Positions 25,590-35,070 of a stretch of DNA of 64,000 nt are shown here, one piece after another. The stretch comes from VAZQ01 sp963756715 (GTDB lineage: Bacteria > Pseudomonadota > Alphaproteobacteria > Rhizobiales > Xanthobacteraceae). Position numbers and translations under genes: made by a program. The stretch spans positions 55,264-119,263 of the forward strand of contig CAVWOV010000023.1 in NCBI GenBank assembly GCA_963756715.1, read 5' to 3'. The number at the start of each line of letters is the position of its first letter. The first letter of the stretch is position 1. Under the pieces are notes generated by a model. The model did not search any database, was not told the origin of the DNA, and worked only from the letters and a program-made list of their open reading frames with translations.

Positions 25590-26801
25590 TCAGTATTGCC
25601 CTTTGGGTTCGAGCGCGAGCGCGTACTGGCCATACATCGTGCTCACCGCATCCCAGTTCATGCTGACGTGAACGCCGGCAGCATGGGCGTCGCGCCACGC
25701 GCGCTGGATCGGCTTGCCGGTGAAGATTCCCTGCCCCCCGGAAGCCAGAAAAAGTACGTCGATCGCCTGCACCAGCAGACGCACGCTGAATGCTTGGGTA
25801 AGACGATTGCGCAGACGGATATCCCGGTCGGCTTGCTGTCCTGCTCGCGCAGCAGCCAAAGCCTTCTCGAGCGCGTCCAGGATCATCAACCGGGCGGCCT
25901 CGATTGAGGCGGTTGCCTCCGCGACACGGGATTGAACCGTCGCGAACTCCGCCATGCGATTGTTGCCGCCGGCCACCGCACCGCGCGTTGTGCGCCCTTT
26001 CGCCATTTCCAGGAAATCGGCGAGCGCGCCTTCGGCCATGCCGAGGACAGGCGCAACAAGGGCGAACGGCAGGGCCGACAGCATCGATTGGCGGTAGAGC
26101 GGATTTTGATGCAGCTCTGCGCCGGGTGTGGTTCCGGACAACAGATCGGAAATCGGCAACACCCGATGGGCCGGCACGAAGACATCTGTTGCGATGGTGT
26201 TCTTGCTGCCGGTGCCCGCGAGACCCATGGTGAACCAGTTGTCGTCGAGTTCGAAGTCACTGCGCGGCAGCAGAAAGAATGCCGGCGTGGGCTTTGCCCC
26301 TTCCGTTGCCGGAGGAATCATTCCCCCCAGGAAAAGCCACTGCACATGATCGCAGCCACTGGTGAAACTCCACACGCCCGACAGGCGATAGCCGCCAGTG
26401 GCGGGAACAGCCCTGCCGACCGGCGGGTATGAACCGGCAGAGATTGCGTCCGGGTCGGACCAATACTCATCCTGCGCTTGCTTCGGAAAAGCAGCCATGA
26501 GCCATTGGTGAACGATGCCGAGACTGAACACCCATCCGGTAGACCCGCAGCCCGCCGCCACGGGCGCTACGACGGAGACAAGCGCATCGAATCCGTATTC
26601 GTAACCGCCATAGGCTGCCGGCTGCAGAATCCGGAACAGGCCTGCGTCCTTTAGCTGCGCAATGACGTCAGACGATGCCTGCCGATCGGCTTCGGTCTTC
26701 TCCGCAGCCCGTCGTGCCAGCGCTCCGATGCGGGTTGCCCGGGACACCAGTTGCGCAACAGGCGGCCTTGGCATGTCCGCTGCTTGATCGACGATCGACA
26801 T
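25590..26801 (-). CDS. Acyl-CoA dehydrogenase-fold flavin monooxygenase (HsaA/HpaH-C2 like)
   Basis: 403 residues. The N-terminal helical domain (KDAGLFRILQPAAYGGYEYG, about residue 50), central GYRLSGVWSFTSGCDHVQWL and WFTMGLAGTGSKNTIATDVF, and C-terminal WRDAHAAGVHVSMNWDAV fit the group D two-component flavin hydroxylases rather than true acyl-CoA dehydrogenases. These use reduced flavin from a separate reductase plus O2. No reductase lies nearby. Divergent from a relative at 27148-28269; a third copy is at 42615-43826. Confidence 0.87.
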   Translation of the reverse strand: MSIVDQAADMPRPPVAQLVSRATRIGALARRAAEKTEADRQASSDVIAQLKDAGLFRILQPAAYGGYEYGFDALVSVVAPVAAGCGSTGWVFSLGIVHQWLMAAFPKQAQDEYWSDPDAISAGSYPPVGRAVPATGGYRLSGVWSFTSGCDHVQWLFLGGMIPPATEGAKPTPAFFLLPRSDFELDDNWFTMGLAGTGSKNTIATDVFVPAHRVLPISDLLSGTTPGAELHQNPLYRQSMLSALPFALVAPVLGMAEGALADFLEMAKGRTTRGAVAGGNNRMAEFATVQSRVAEATASIEAARLMILDALEKALAAARAGQQADRDIRLRNRLTQAFSVRLLVQAIDVLFLASGGQGIFTGKPIQRAWRDAHAAGVHVSMNWDAVSTMYGQYALALEPKGQY

Positions 26802-27147
26802 ATCGGTGCCCAGCCGCCTCGCGAGTCACTTCGAAGCTTTGATCCTAGAGTACCCGGGGGGAGCTTCACAACAAAACGCTGGCTTGAACATGCACGGCTC
26901 CGCAAATGAATATCAAAGACCCGCACAGCCACTGGGAGGCACGCAAAAGACCGCCATTGCGGCGTTTGCCATGGATTTCAATTGTGGCCACGACCGCCTT
27001 GCGTCGTTCGCCGGATAAGGCGAACGTCCAGGTGGCCAAACCAACACGATCGACGCCGAGGTGGACGCATGAACAGCCGGAATCTCAATGTGGTCAGTCG
27101 TGATTCCAGAACTGCGTTGACTGGAGCGTGCTCGCGCACTCATTCCG

Positions 27148-28269
27148 GTGCTCGCTTCGCGCTCGGCCGACACCGAGAAAAACCGCCGTGTGCCGAACGA
27201 CACCATCGCTGATTTTCACCGCGCCGGTCTCTTTCGCGTGATGCAGCCAGCCCGTTTCGGTGGCCTCGAACTCGATTTCGGCACCTTCGCTTGGATCACC
27301 AGGGAATTGGCGCGTGGGTGCGCATCGAGCGCTTGGGTTTATGCCGTCATTGAAGAGCTTTTCTGGGTGCTCGCCACCTTTCCAGAAGAGGCGCAAAGGG
27401 AAATCTGGGAGGAAGACCCCGCCGCGCTCGCTTGCGCTTCCATCGTGCCGACCGGCTCCGCTGTGAAAGACGGCGACGGCTATCGCCTGAGCGGAGATTG
27501 GCATTACCTCAGCGGATCGGATCATGCCTCCTGGGTATTCCTGACGGCCGCTTTCGACGATGGCGATGGCCGCCGCGAACTTCGTAATTTCTTCGTCCGC
27601 CGCTCAGAGGTCCAGGTCGTGGACGACTGGCACGTGATGGGTCTGGTCGGGACCGGAAGCAAGAGCGTCAAGGTGGACGGCGTGTTCGTCCCGGCGCACC
27701 GCTCGGTCCGCTACGATGACATCCTGAACGGTACGGCGCCGGGTGTGCGTGTGCATCCCGGCTACCCGTTATGCCGCGCGCCGCGGCGCTACCTGACCGC
27801 GTTCTCCATCTCGCCGGTCATTCTGGGCCTGGCCAACCGCGCGCTCGATGTCACTACCGACACGCTGCGAAGCCGGATCAAATCCGGTGCCGTCCCCGAT
27901 GATCTTGAAATTCTCCAGCAGAGGATTGCGGAAAGTGCGGCCGAGGTGAGGACGGCCAACATGATCTTCGAAACGCATCTGCGTCAAAGCGACGACCTGG
28001 TCAATTCGCGCGAACCGATCCGCGACGCCGACATTGCCCAAAACCGGCTCATGGCATCGTACATGATCCGCCTGTCAAAGCAGGCGGTCGAACGTCTTTG
28101 CGCGATCAGCGGATCGCGCTGGGCATTCAACACGCATCCCATGCAGGTGATTCTGCGCGACGCTTTGGTCGGCGCGACTCATCGTAGTTATAACTGGGAC
28201 TCGATTGCTCGCGATTTCAGTCAAAGCATCGGGATCGTGCGCGGCGTCACCCCGTCCATCGGGCCATAG
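27148..28269 (+). CDS. Acyl-CoA dehydrogenase-fold flavin monooxygenase, N-terminus probably misread
   Basis: 373 residues from a GTG. The fold is clear: IADFHRAGLFRVMQPARFGG, GYRLSGDWHYLSGSDHASWV, WHVMGLVGTGSKSVKVDGVF, and a C-terminal RDALVGATHRSYNWDSIA. Homologues begin about 25 residues earlier with a LERARALIPVLA helix. Here that helix is present (27121 on) but preceded directly by TGA. An ATG at 27069 with GAGGTGG upstream reads MNSRNLNVVSRDSRTAL and would join in phase if one base near 27120 were removed. So the true gene probably spans 27069-28269. Likely a reduced-flavin-dependent hydroxylase. Confidence 0.8.
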   Translation: MLASRSADTEKNRRVPNDTIADFHRAGLFRVMQPARFGGLELDFGTFAWITRELARGCASSAWVYAVIEELFWVLATFPEEAQREIWEEDPAALACASIVPTGSAVKDGDGYRLSGDWHYLSGSDHASWVFLTAAFDDGDGRRELRNFFVRRSEVQVVDDWHVMGLVGTGSKSVKVDGVFVPAHRSVRYDDILNGTAPGVRVHPGYPLCRAPRRYLTAFSISPVILGLANRALDVTTDTLRSRIKSGAVPDDLEILQQRIAESAAEVRTANMIFETHLRQSDDLVNSREPIRDADIAQNRLMASYMIRLSKQAVERLCAISGSRWAFNTHPMQVILRDALVGATHRSYNWDSIARDFSQSIGIVRGVTPSIGP

Positions 28270-28298
28270 CGACGAAGAGCGACTGCCGAGGAGCTTGA

Positions 28299-29390
28299 AT
28301 GCGTATTGCCGTGCTAGGGGGAGGTAACGGTTCGTTTGCGGCCGCCGCCGATTTCACGCTTGCCGGCCACGAGACCCGGCTTTGGCGGCGCGACATGGAC
28401 GCCGTGACGGCACATCGGGCGGCCGGCGGCAAGATTCTCGTCAAGGATTTCGAGGGCCGACGTGAGGCCGCTGTCGCCCTGATCACCACCGACATCAGGG
28501 CCGCGGTGCGCGACGCCGAGCTTATCCTTTGTCCAACCCCGGCTACCGCGCAGGCCGATATCGCACTCCGGCTGGCGCCGCATTTATCCGAAGGACAGGT
28601 TGTGTTTCTCCCCCCGGGGACGTTCGGCTCCGTCCTGCTTGCCAAGGCGGCGCGTGATTCAGGAAATCGGGCAAGCGTTGCGTTCGCCGAGACCGGAACC
28701 CTGCCCTGGCTCACGCGCAAGCATGGGCCATTCGAATCCGCCATTACGATCCGCGCGAAACGGCTTCCGACCGGCGTCTTTCCGCTGACGATGAAGGATC
28801 ACGCGATCGCCGTTATCGCCAAGGCATTCCCGGGCGTCATCGAGGATTGCGGCGATGCACTATCTGCGGCGTTGATAAATGCAGGACCGGTGATCCATCC
28901 GCCATTGATCATCATGAACGCCGCTCCACTGGAGCACTTCGATCGTTGGGACATTCACAAGGAAGGCACGCAGCCGGCGACGCGGCGCGTGACCGACGCG
29001 CTCGACGGCGAACGTATCGCACTTCGTGAGGCGCTCGGCTACGGCCCGCCGCATTTTCCATTGGCCCACCACTACGCGAAAACGGGCGAGGAGTGGATGT
29101 ACGGCCGCGGGTCTCATGACCGTCTCACCGACTCTGGCGACTGGCGCGAACACATCGTACTCACGCAGCATCGCTATATGCTGGAAGACACCCGGATGGG
29201 ACTTTCGTTCTGGCTGTCGGTCGCCGCTCTGGCCGGCGTTGCGATGCCGCTAGCGGGTGCCTTTCTATCCATTGGCGGGGCAATCTGCGGGGAGGATTTC
29301 ATGCGAACCGGGCGCACGCTCCAGGGCATGGGGCTTGGTCAATACGACCGGACTGAATTGCAACAGCTTCTGCGCGACGGCTTTGCATGA
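28299..29390 (+). CDS. Octopine/nopaline dehydrogenase-family NAD(P) enzyme
   Basis: 363 residues. Rossmann start MRIAVLGGGNGSFAAAADF, a linker with VFLPPGTFGSVLLAK, and the all-alpha C-terminal domain of the octopine dehydrogenase family (GPVIHPPLIIMNAAPLEHFD, about residue 195) with its catalytic His. The family makes or oxidises N-(1-carboxyalkyl) amino acids (opines) or reduces 2-oxo acids. GAGGAG precedes the ATG. Its stop overlaps the next start (ATGA), so it is coupled to a hydroxyacyl-CoA dehydrogenase-like enzyme. Confidence 0.85.
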   Translation: MRIAVLGGGNGSFAAAADFTLAGHETRLWRRDMDAVTAHRAAGGKILVKDFEGRREAAVALITTDIRAAVRDAELILCPTPATAQADIALRLAPHLSEGQVVFLPPGTFGSVLLAKAARDSGNRASVAFAETGTLPWLTRKHGPFESAITIRAKRLPTGVFPLTMKDHAIAVIAKAFPGVIEDCGDALSAALINAGPVIHPPLIIMNAAPLEHFDRWDIHKEGTQPATRRVTDALDGERIALREALGYGPPHFPLAHHYAKTGEEWMYGRGSHDRLTDSGDWREHIVLTQHRYMLEDTRMGLSFWLSVAALAGVAMPLAGAFLSIGGAICGEDFMRTGRTLQGMGLGQYDRTELQQLLRDGFA

Positions 29391-30376
29391 GCGGTCGCGA
29401 ACGGATCGTTTGCCTCGGCGCAGGCCGGATGGGGCGCGGTATAGCAGTCGTATTCGCCTATGCCGGCTACGACGTCATCGTTGTCGATTTCAAGCCGCGC
29501 GAAACTCCGGATTTCGAACGGCTCGCCAATGCGGTACGTGAGGAGGTTCGCACCACGCTCGCCAGCCTGGCGCGATTTGGCTTGTTCGACGAACGCGCGG
29601 TTGCTCAAATTTCGGGACGTGTCTCCGTCGTACCCGAATGCGAGGCGCAGCGCGCATTGTCGTCCGCCGCTGTCATCTTCGAGGGCGTGCCTGAGGTGCT
29701 CGATCTCAAACGCGCGGCGCTCGCGCGCGCGGCTGCGTTTGCCGGACCTGCGCCGATCATCGCCTCGACGACATCGACCATTTTGGTCGACGATCTTTCG
29801 GAGTCAGTGGCGTATCCGGAACGCTTTCTCAACGCCCACTGGCTCAATCCCGCCTATCTTGTACCGCTGGTGGAGTTGTCGCCCGGTGCGAAGACCGACG
29901 TCGCCGTAACGCAACGCCTGAAGGACCTGCTCGAAGACATCGGCAAGATTCCCGTCGTCTGCGCTGCACGGCCGGGCTACATCGTACCGCGGATTCAGGC
30001 GATCGCGATGAACGAAGCCGCGCGGATGGTCGAAGAGGGCGTCGCAACTGCCGCTGAAATCGATAAAGCGATCCAGTACGGATTTGGCTTCCGATTTGCT
30101 GTCCTGGGTATGATCGAGTTCATCGACTGGGGCGGCGGCGATATTCTGTATTACGCCAGTCGCTATCTTACCAAGGCGCTCGACAGTCCGCGTTACGCCG
30201 CGCCGGACATCATCGAACGCAATATGCGCGAGGGAAAAATCGGGCTGACGACCGGCAAAGGATTCCTCGATTACGAAGGCCTCGATGTTGAGGCCTATCG
30301 CGCCGAGCGACTAAAGGCCTTCGTCGGCATGCTTCGCTTTATGGGCCTTGCTCGCCCGCCGGTATTGCCGGACTAG
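29387..30376 (+). CDS. 3-hydroxyacyl-CoA dehydrogenase-family protein
   Basis: 329 residues. NAD fingerprint IVCLGAGRMGRGIAVVFAYAG near residue 6; substrate-binding region FLNAHWLNPAYLVPLVELSP with the catalytic His and the usual HxxNP(A)Y pattern (about 145); C-terminal helical domain with EGVATAAEIDKAIQYGFGFR (about 215). Members dehydrogenate 3-hydroxyacyl-CoA or 3-hydroxy acids. Coupled to the upstream octopine-dehydrogenase-like gene. Confidence 0.9.
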   Translation: MSGRERIVCLGAGRMGRGIAVVFAYAGYDVIVVDFKPRETPDFERLANAVREEVRTTLASLARFGLFDERAVAQISGRVSVVPECEAQRALSSAAVIFEGVPEVLDLKRAALARAAAFAGPAPIIASTTSTILVDDLSESVAYPERFLNAHWLNPAYLVPLVELSPGAKTDVAVTQRLKDLLEDIGKIPVVCAARPGYIVPRIQAIAMNEAARMVEEGVATAAEIDKAIQYGFGFRFAVLGMIEFIDWGGGDILYYASRYLTKALDSPRYAAPDIIERNMREGKIGLTTGKGFLDYEGLDVEAYRAERLKAFVGMLRFMGLARPPVLPD

Positions 30377-30394
30377 CTGAGAATATTGCACCGC

Positions 30395-30412
30395 GACAAA
30401 TTCGGATTTGTC
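30395..30412 (+). terminator. Short hairpin after the hydroxyacyl-CoA dehydrogenase gene
   Basis: GACAAAT-TCGG-ATTTGTC: 7-bp perfect stem with a TCGG tetraloop, 19 bp after the stop codon. No T tract follows, so rho-independent termination is uncertain. The rest of 30413-30646 holds no recognised feature apart from the AGGAGG site for the next gene. Confidence 0.35.
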
Positions 30413-30646
30413 ATTGTCATCTGGAAATCGCGGCAATCACGTTCGCCATCGTTTGCGCATCGCATCGTAAGCTAATGGCCACCATCGATCCCATGCGAAA
30501 GCATGTCAGTCTCCATTTAACGGTGCGGTCTCCACTTTACGGTAGTGTGCTTGCACAGAACAGAAATTGTCCGAACGATCACCCATACGTTGCGTATCGC
30601 TCGCCGATGCCGCAGCATGGTCGTTCAGGTGCACTAGGAGGGGCGT

Positions 30647-32360
30647 GTGGCGGCGGCTATCGAAGAATACGACTATATCGTCGTCGGCGGGGGCTCTGCG
30701 GGCTGCCCGCTGGCGGCGCGTCTTTCCGAACGCAATTCCGTCCGCGTACTGTTGATTGAGGCTGGCACCGACTATCCGCCTGGGCAGGAGCCGCCGGAGA
30801 TTCTCGACATCTTCGCCGCGACCGCCTACGCGGACCCGCGGTTCGTGTGGAGTGGCCTCAAGGCCGCGTACGGGCCGAAACCGGGCAATGCGCCAGACGA
30901 ACGGCGTCGCGTGCGCTATCCGGCGGGCCGAGTCATCGGCGGCGGCTCCTCCATAAACGGCATGGCCGCCAATCGCGGGCTGCCGTCCGACTATGACGGC
31001 TGGGCAGAGGCCGGCGCCACCGGTTGGGATTGGGAGGGCGTGCTTCCGTTTTTCAAGAAGCTCGAGACCGACACGGATTTCGACGGACCGCTGCACGGCA
31101 AGGACGGCCCGATCCGTCTGCAGCGATACGCGCCCGAGCGCTGGCCGGGCTTCACCCGCGGCGTGATGAAGGCCATCGAAGACGAGGGCTGGTCCAATAT
31201 CGCGCGACCAGAACGCGCGGTTCGACGATGGCTTCTTCCCCGTCGCCTATAGCCACACCGACACCATGCGTATGGGCGCCGCGTGGCGCTATCTCACCGC
31301 GGAGGTACGGCGCCGACCCAATCTGACGGTGCTGGGCGACACGCAGGTGGAGAGACTGCTGTTTGACGGCGGCCGCTGCACCGGCGTTCGCGTGCGCGGC
31401 GCGGATGGCGAGCGCGAGATCGGCGCCCGCGAGGTCATCGTCTCAAGCGGCGCCCTGCAGTCGCCGGTGCTACTGATGCGCAGCGGCATCGGCGCCGAAC
31501 ACGAGCTTCGCGCGCACGGCATCAAGGTGGTCGCGGATCGTCGCGGCGTCGGCAAACACCTGATGGAGCACCCAGGTGTCAACTTCGGCTGCTTCCTGAA
31601 GCGTCCCGCCCGGCTGCCCACCGACCTGCGGCGTCAGATGTTTGCGGGACTGCGCTGGTCGTCAGGCCTCGACGGCTGTCCGCCCGGCGACATGTACGTG
31701 ATACCGACCAACAAGGCGCAATGGCACGCTATCGGTCATCGCCTCGGCATCATCATGATGTGGGCCAACCGCTCGTACTCAACGGGCGAAGTCAGGCTGT
31801 CATCGGCAGCCGCCGGCGCGCCGCCCGACATCGATTTCAACATGTGCTCGGACGAGCGCGACATGGTCCGCATCGTGAAGGGCGTAAAATTGCTGGCAAA
31901 GCTCAGGGCTCACCCGGCCGTGCAGGAGAACGTCGAGGAGGTATTTCCCATCAGTTTCTCGGACTATGCGCAAAAGCTCGCGATGTATAGCCGCTGGAAT
32001 GCGGTGCAGACCTGGATCGGCGCACAGGCGATGGACGCCTCGGCCATCGTACGGCGCGCGGTAATCCGCGCGATCATTTCCGACGCACCCTCGGTCGACG
32101 ACCTCGTCAACGACGAAGAGACCTGCCGGTCCTGGATCCGCTCTGCCGCGCTCGGCCACTGGCACGCGTCCTGTACCTGCCGGATGGGCCGGAGCGACGA
32201 TCCGCTCGCCGTCACCGATGCGTCGGGTCGCGTGATCGGCGTCCAAGGTCTCCGCGTCGCCGACGCCTCGATCATGCCGAACGTGCCGTGCGCTAACACC
32301 AACTTGCCAACCATCATGATCGGGGAGAAGATAGCGGCCACCATCCTTAACGAACAATAA
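30647..32360 (+). pseudogene. GMC-family (choline dehydrogenase-like) oxidoreductase, single-base frameshift
   Basis: N-terminal part: FAD motif YIVVGGGSAGCPLAARLSE (about residue 9) and GRVIGGGSSINGMAANRG (about 95). C-terminal part, in another frame: GWSNI continues as RDQNARFDDGFFPVAYSHTD, then EVIVSSGALQSPVLLMRSGI, GHWHASCTCRMG with the catalytic His, and PCANTNLPTIMIGEKIA. One extra base near 31202 separates them. Repaired length about 570 residues, normal for GMC alcohol dehydrogenases. GTG start with AGGAGG. A Bug-type binding protein gene follows after 16 bp, probably co-transcribed. Confidence 0.85.
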
Positions 32361-32376
32361 TTCTTGGGAGGACTTC

Positions 32377-33393
32377 ATGACGAGATTGCTCGGGAGATTC
32401 GTGCGCCTGCCCCAATGGCTGGCGGGTATCGCCATGGCGGGCGCAATAGCGCTTCTACAGTCCGGCGCTCCGGCTCTTGCTCAAACAGACGCTGCGGCAG
32501 GCTATCCGAAGCAGCCGATCAGGCTGATCGTCGGCCTCTCGCCGGGCGGGTCCAACGACATCATCGCGCGTCTCGTCGCCCAGAAGCTCCAGGAACGTCT
32601 TGGCCAGCCGGTCATCGTGGAAAACAAACCGGGCGCTGGCGGTACGATCGCCGCCGACATGGTCGCGCGCGCGGCGCCCGACGGTTACACCTTACTCGTC
32701 GCCCCGTCCGGCTCGATGGTCATCAATCCCGCCGTCTATTCAAAACTGCCCTACGATCCGCTGAAGAGCTATGAGCTGATTTCAAATCTCGCGCTCTATC
32801 ATCTCGTCCTTTCAGTCAGCGCGTCGCTGCCGATCAAGTCGGTCAAGGAGCTTGTCGCGTGGGGCAAGGCCAATCCGGACAAGGCCAATTACGCCAGCAC
32901 GTCCGCGATCTTTCAGCTCACCACGGAGCTGTTCAAGCAGAAGACCGGCACGCCGTTCCAGCACATTCCGTTCAAGAGCGGCGCAGAACTCGTCACCGCC
33001 GTGTTGTCCGGACAGGCGACGATGACATTTGCCGATGCCGGTCCGGCGATGGCCCACTTCCAGTCCGGCAAGTTGCGGCCGCTTGCCTCCACGGGCGCGA
33101 CGCGCCTGCCGGAGCTTCCCGACGTTCCGACGTTGGCGGAGGTCGGAATCGACGGCGTCGTGGTGGAAGGCTTCATCGGTCTCGCCGCGCCCAAGGGCAC
33201 GCCGCAGCCGATCGTGAAGAAGCTTGAGTCCGAGGTCATGGCGATCCTGAAGCTTCCCGAGGTCGCAGGGCGCATCAAGCAAATCGGTCTCATCCCGGAC
33301 GGCAGTACCGGAGCCGCATTCCACGACCGGATCGCCAAGGACATTCCGAAGTATACCGCCGTCGCCAAGGCGGCCCACATCAAGTTCGATTGA
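32377..33393 (+). CDS. Bug/TctC-family tripartite tricarboxylate transporter substrate-binding protein
   Basis: 338 residues with an export signal (WLAGIAMAGAIALLQSGAPALA). The mature protein shows YPKQPIRLIVGLSPGGSNDI, GQPVIVENKPGAGGTIAADM and DVPTLAEVGIDG, hallmarks of Bug receptors that bind carboxylates via two beta-hairpin loops. No TctA or TctB membrane gene is nearby. GGGAGGA site before ATG. Its last about 240 bp are duplicated at 34748-34990. Confidence 0.92.
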   Translation: MTRLLGRFVRLPQWLAGIAMAGAIALLQSGAPALAQTDAAAGYPKQPIRLIVGLSPGGSNDIIARLVAQKLQERLGQPVIVENKPGAGGTIAADMVARAAPDGYTLLVAPSGSMVINPAVYSKLPYDPLKSYELISNLALYHLVLSVSASLPIKSVKELVAWGKANPDKANYASTSAIFQLTTELFKQKTGTPFQHIPFKSGAELVTAVLSGQATMTFADAGPAMAHFQSGKLRPLASTGATRLPELPDVPTLAEVGIDGVVVEGFIGLAAPKGTPQPIVKKLESEVMAILKLPEVAGRIKQIGLIPDGSTGAAFHDRIAKDIPKYTAVAKAAHIKFD

Positions 33394-33683
33394 CGGCGAC
33401 CGTGGGACGCAGAAACCTGGCTCAGCGATCTGCTATCGCGCTTTGCTGGAACGATGAGCTGTGAATGCCGAGGTTCTCGTCAAGCAAGAGGATATCTTCG
33501 ATAGCGGACGCTGTGTGACCAACGGACGCATGGCATCAAATGCCGCGTGAACGCGTGCAGCACGGCCATCGATCTTGGACTGGCTGCACGAGCGTTCTGT
33601 GATAAGAAGCGGGCAACGAGTTCACTCAATCATCGGTGCGGATGCCGCTGACGCTCGGGTGCCACATAAGGCGAGGAATAGCC

Positions 33684-34658
33684 ATGCAAGGATGGTCGCT
33701 CACACGGACCCTGGGTTTGGCGACGCTCGCCGTGCTCATCACCTCAGTCATGGCAAGGGCGGATGATTGGCCGACCAAACAGCCGATCAAAGTCGTTGTG
33801 CCGTTTTCCGCCGGAAGCGCGACCGACATCGTGGCGCGCACGGTCTTCGATCAGGTCGGTAGACAGGTCGGGCAGAGCTTCGTGATCGAGAACCGCGGCG
33901 GCGCCGGTACGACGATCGGCTCGAACATGGTCGCCAAAGCTGAGCCGGACGGTTACACGCTGCTGGTAAATTCGACCTCTCACGTGGTCGTGGCATCGAC
34001 CTACGCCAAGTTGCCGTACAGCGTGAAGGACGATCTTGCGGCGATCTCGGCGCTCGCGAGCATTCCCTTCGTCATCGCAACTGCCGCGAAGTACAAGACG
34101 ATGAAGGATCTGGTGGACGCGGGCAAGAAGTCAGGCAGCAGAATCCTCTATGGCACCGCTGGCGTCGGCACCTCCGGACAATTGTTCATGGAACGCTTCC
34201 GGCTGACCGCCGGATTCCCGGCGACCCACGTGCCGTTCCGGGGCACACCCGAGGGCATGAACGAGATGGTTGCCGGCCGCCTCGACATCTATCCAGCGCC
34301 GGCGCTGAATGCGATCGCGCTGCGGAAGGACGGCAAGATCAGCGTACTGGCGATCAGTTCGCCCAAGCGGCTCGCCCTGATGCCGGACGTACCGACGCTT
34401 GAGGAGGCCGGGCTGAAGGCGGCGCTCTATAACTTCTGGATCGGCGCCTTCGCTCCCGTCAAGACGCCGAAGCCGATCGTCGATCGGCTGAACCGGGAGA
34501 TTGTCGCGGCGCTGAAGGTCAAGCAGGTGGCCGACAAGATCGTCGCGCTTGGCGGCGAACCGGAACCGATGACGTCCGAGGCGTTCAGCGCCTTCGTCAA
34601 CAAGGAAATCGCGATCAACGCCGAGATCGCCAAGGCTGCGGGATTGAAGCCGCAATAG
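33684..34658 (+). CDS. Bug/TctC-family substrate-binding protein
   Basis: 324 residues from ATG 33684, chosen for its GAGGAA site and because it starts a proper signal peptide (MQGWSLTRTLGLATLAVLIT, cleavage after MARA). WPTKQPIKVVVPFSAGSATD and GQSFVIENRGGAGTTIGSNM define the Bug family. Sequence clearly differs from the neighbouring Bug protein, so probably a different carboxylate. The 290 bp before it contain nothing recognisable. Confidence 0.9.
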   Translation: MQGWSLTRTLGLATLAVLITSVMARADDWPTKQPIKVVVPFSAGSATDIVARTVFDQVGRQVGQSFVIENRGGAGTTIGSNMVAKAEPDGYTLLVNSTSHVVVASTYAKLPYSVKDDLAAISALASIPFVIATAAKYKTMKDLVDAGKKSGSRILYGTAGVGTSGQLFMERFRLTAGFPATHVPFRGTPEGMNEMVAGRLDIYPAPALNAIALRKDGKISVLAISSPKRLALMPDVPTLEEAGLKAALYNFWIGAFAPVKTPKPIVDRLNREIVAALKVKQVADKIVALGGEPEPMTSEAFSAFVNKEIAINAEIAKAAGLKPQ

Positions 34659-34747
34659 TTCGTGCGTGTTCGTGTAGCTTCGCACATCTATTCGAAGCAA
34701 AGCGCGTCTTGCGCTTAATCTCGTGTTTATACCGGGGAGGCCGGCGA

Positions 34748-34990
34748 CGTCTTGGCGGAAGGCATCATCGGTCTCGCCGCGCCCAATGGCACGCCAGCAG
34801 CCGATCGTGAAGAAGCTTGAGTCGGGGTCATGGCGATCTTGAAGTTTCCCGAGGTGGTGGGGCGTATCAAGCAGATCGGTCTCATCCCCGACGGCAGCAC
34901 CGGAGCCACGTTCCACGACCGGATCGCCAAAGACATTTCGAAGTATACCGCGGTCGCCAAGGCTGCCGAGGATCAAATTCGATTGACGGC
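34748..34990 (+). pseudogene. Degenerate duplicate of the 3' end of the Bug/TctC gene at 32377-33393
   Basis: About 240 bp match the last part of the 32377-33393 gene at high nucleotide identity, including the stop codon and a few bases after it. A one-base insertion near 34790 (GCCAGCAGCC versus GCCGCAGCC) and a one-base loss near 34826 break the frame; the reading after 34830 (GRIKQIGLIPDGSTGATFHD) is again protein-like. No 5' portion or signal peptide exists. It sits between two binding-protein genes and is a leftover of local duplication. Confidence 0.8.
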
Positions 34991-35070
34991 AATTGCGAAA
35001 CGCAAGACCCTGCATCGTTGCTGGCCGGTCCTTCCGGAAACCGCGCACCTGGAGTTCAGAGGAGATTGTC

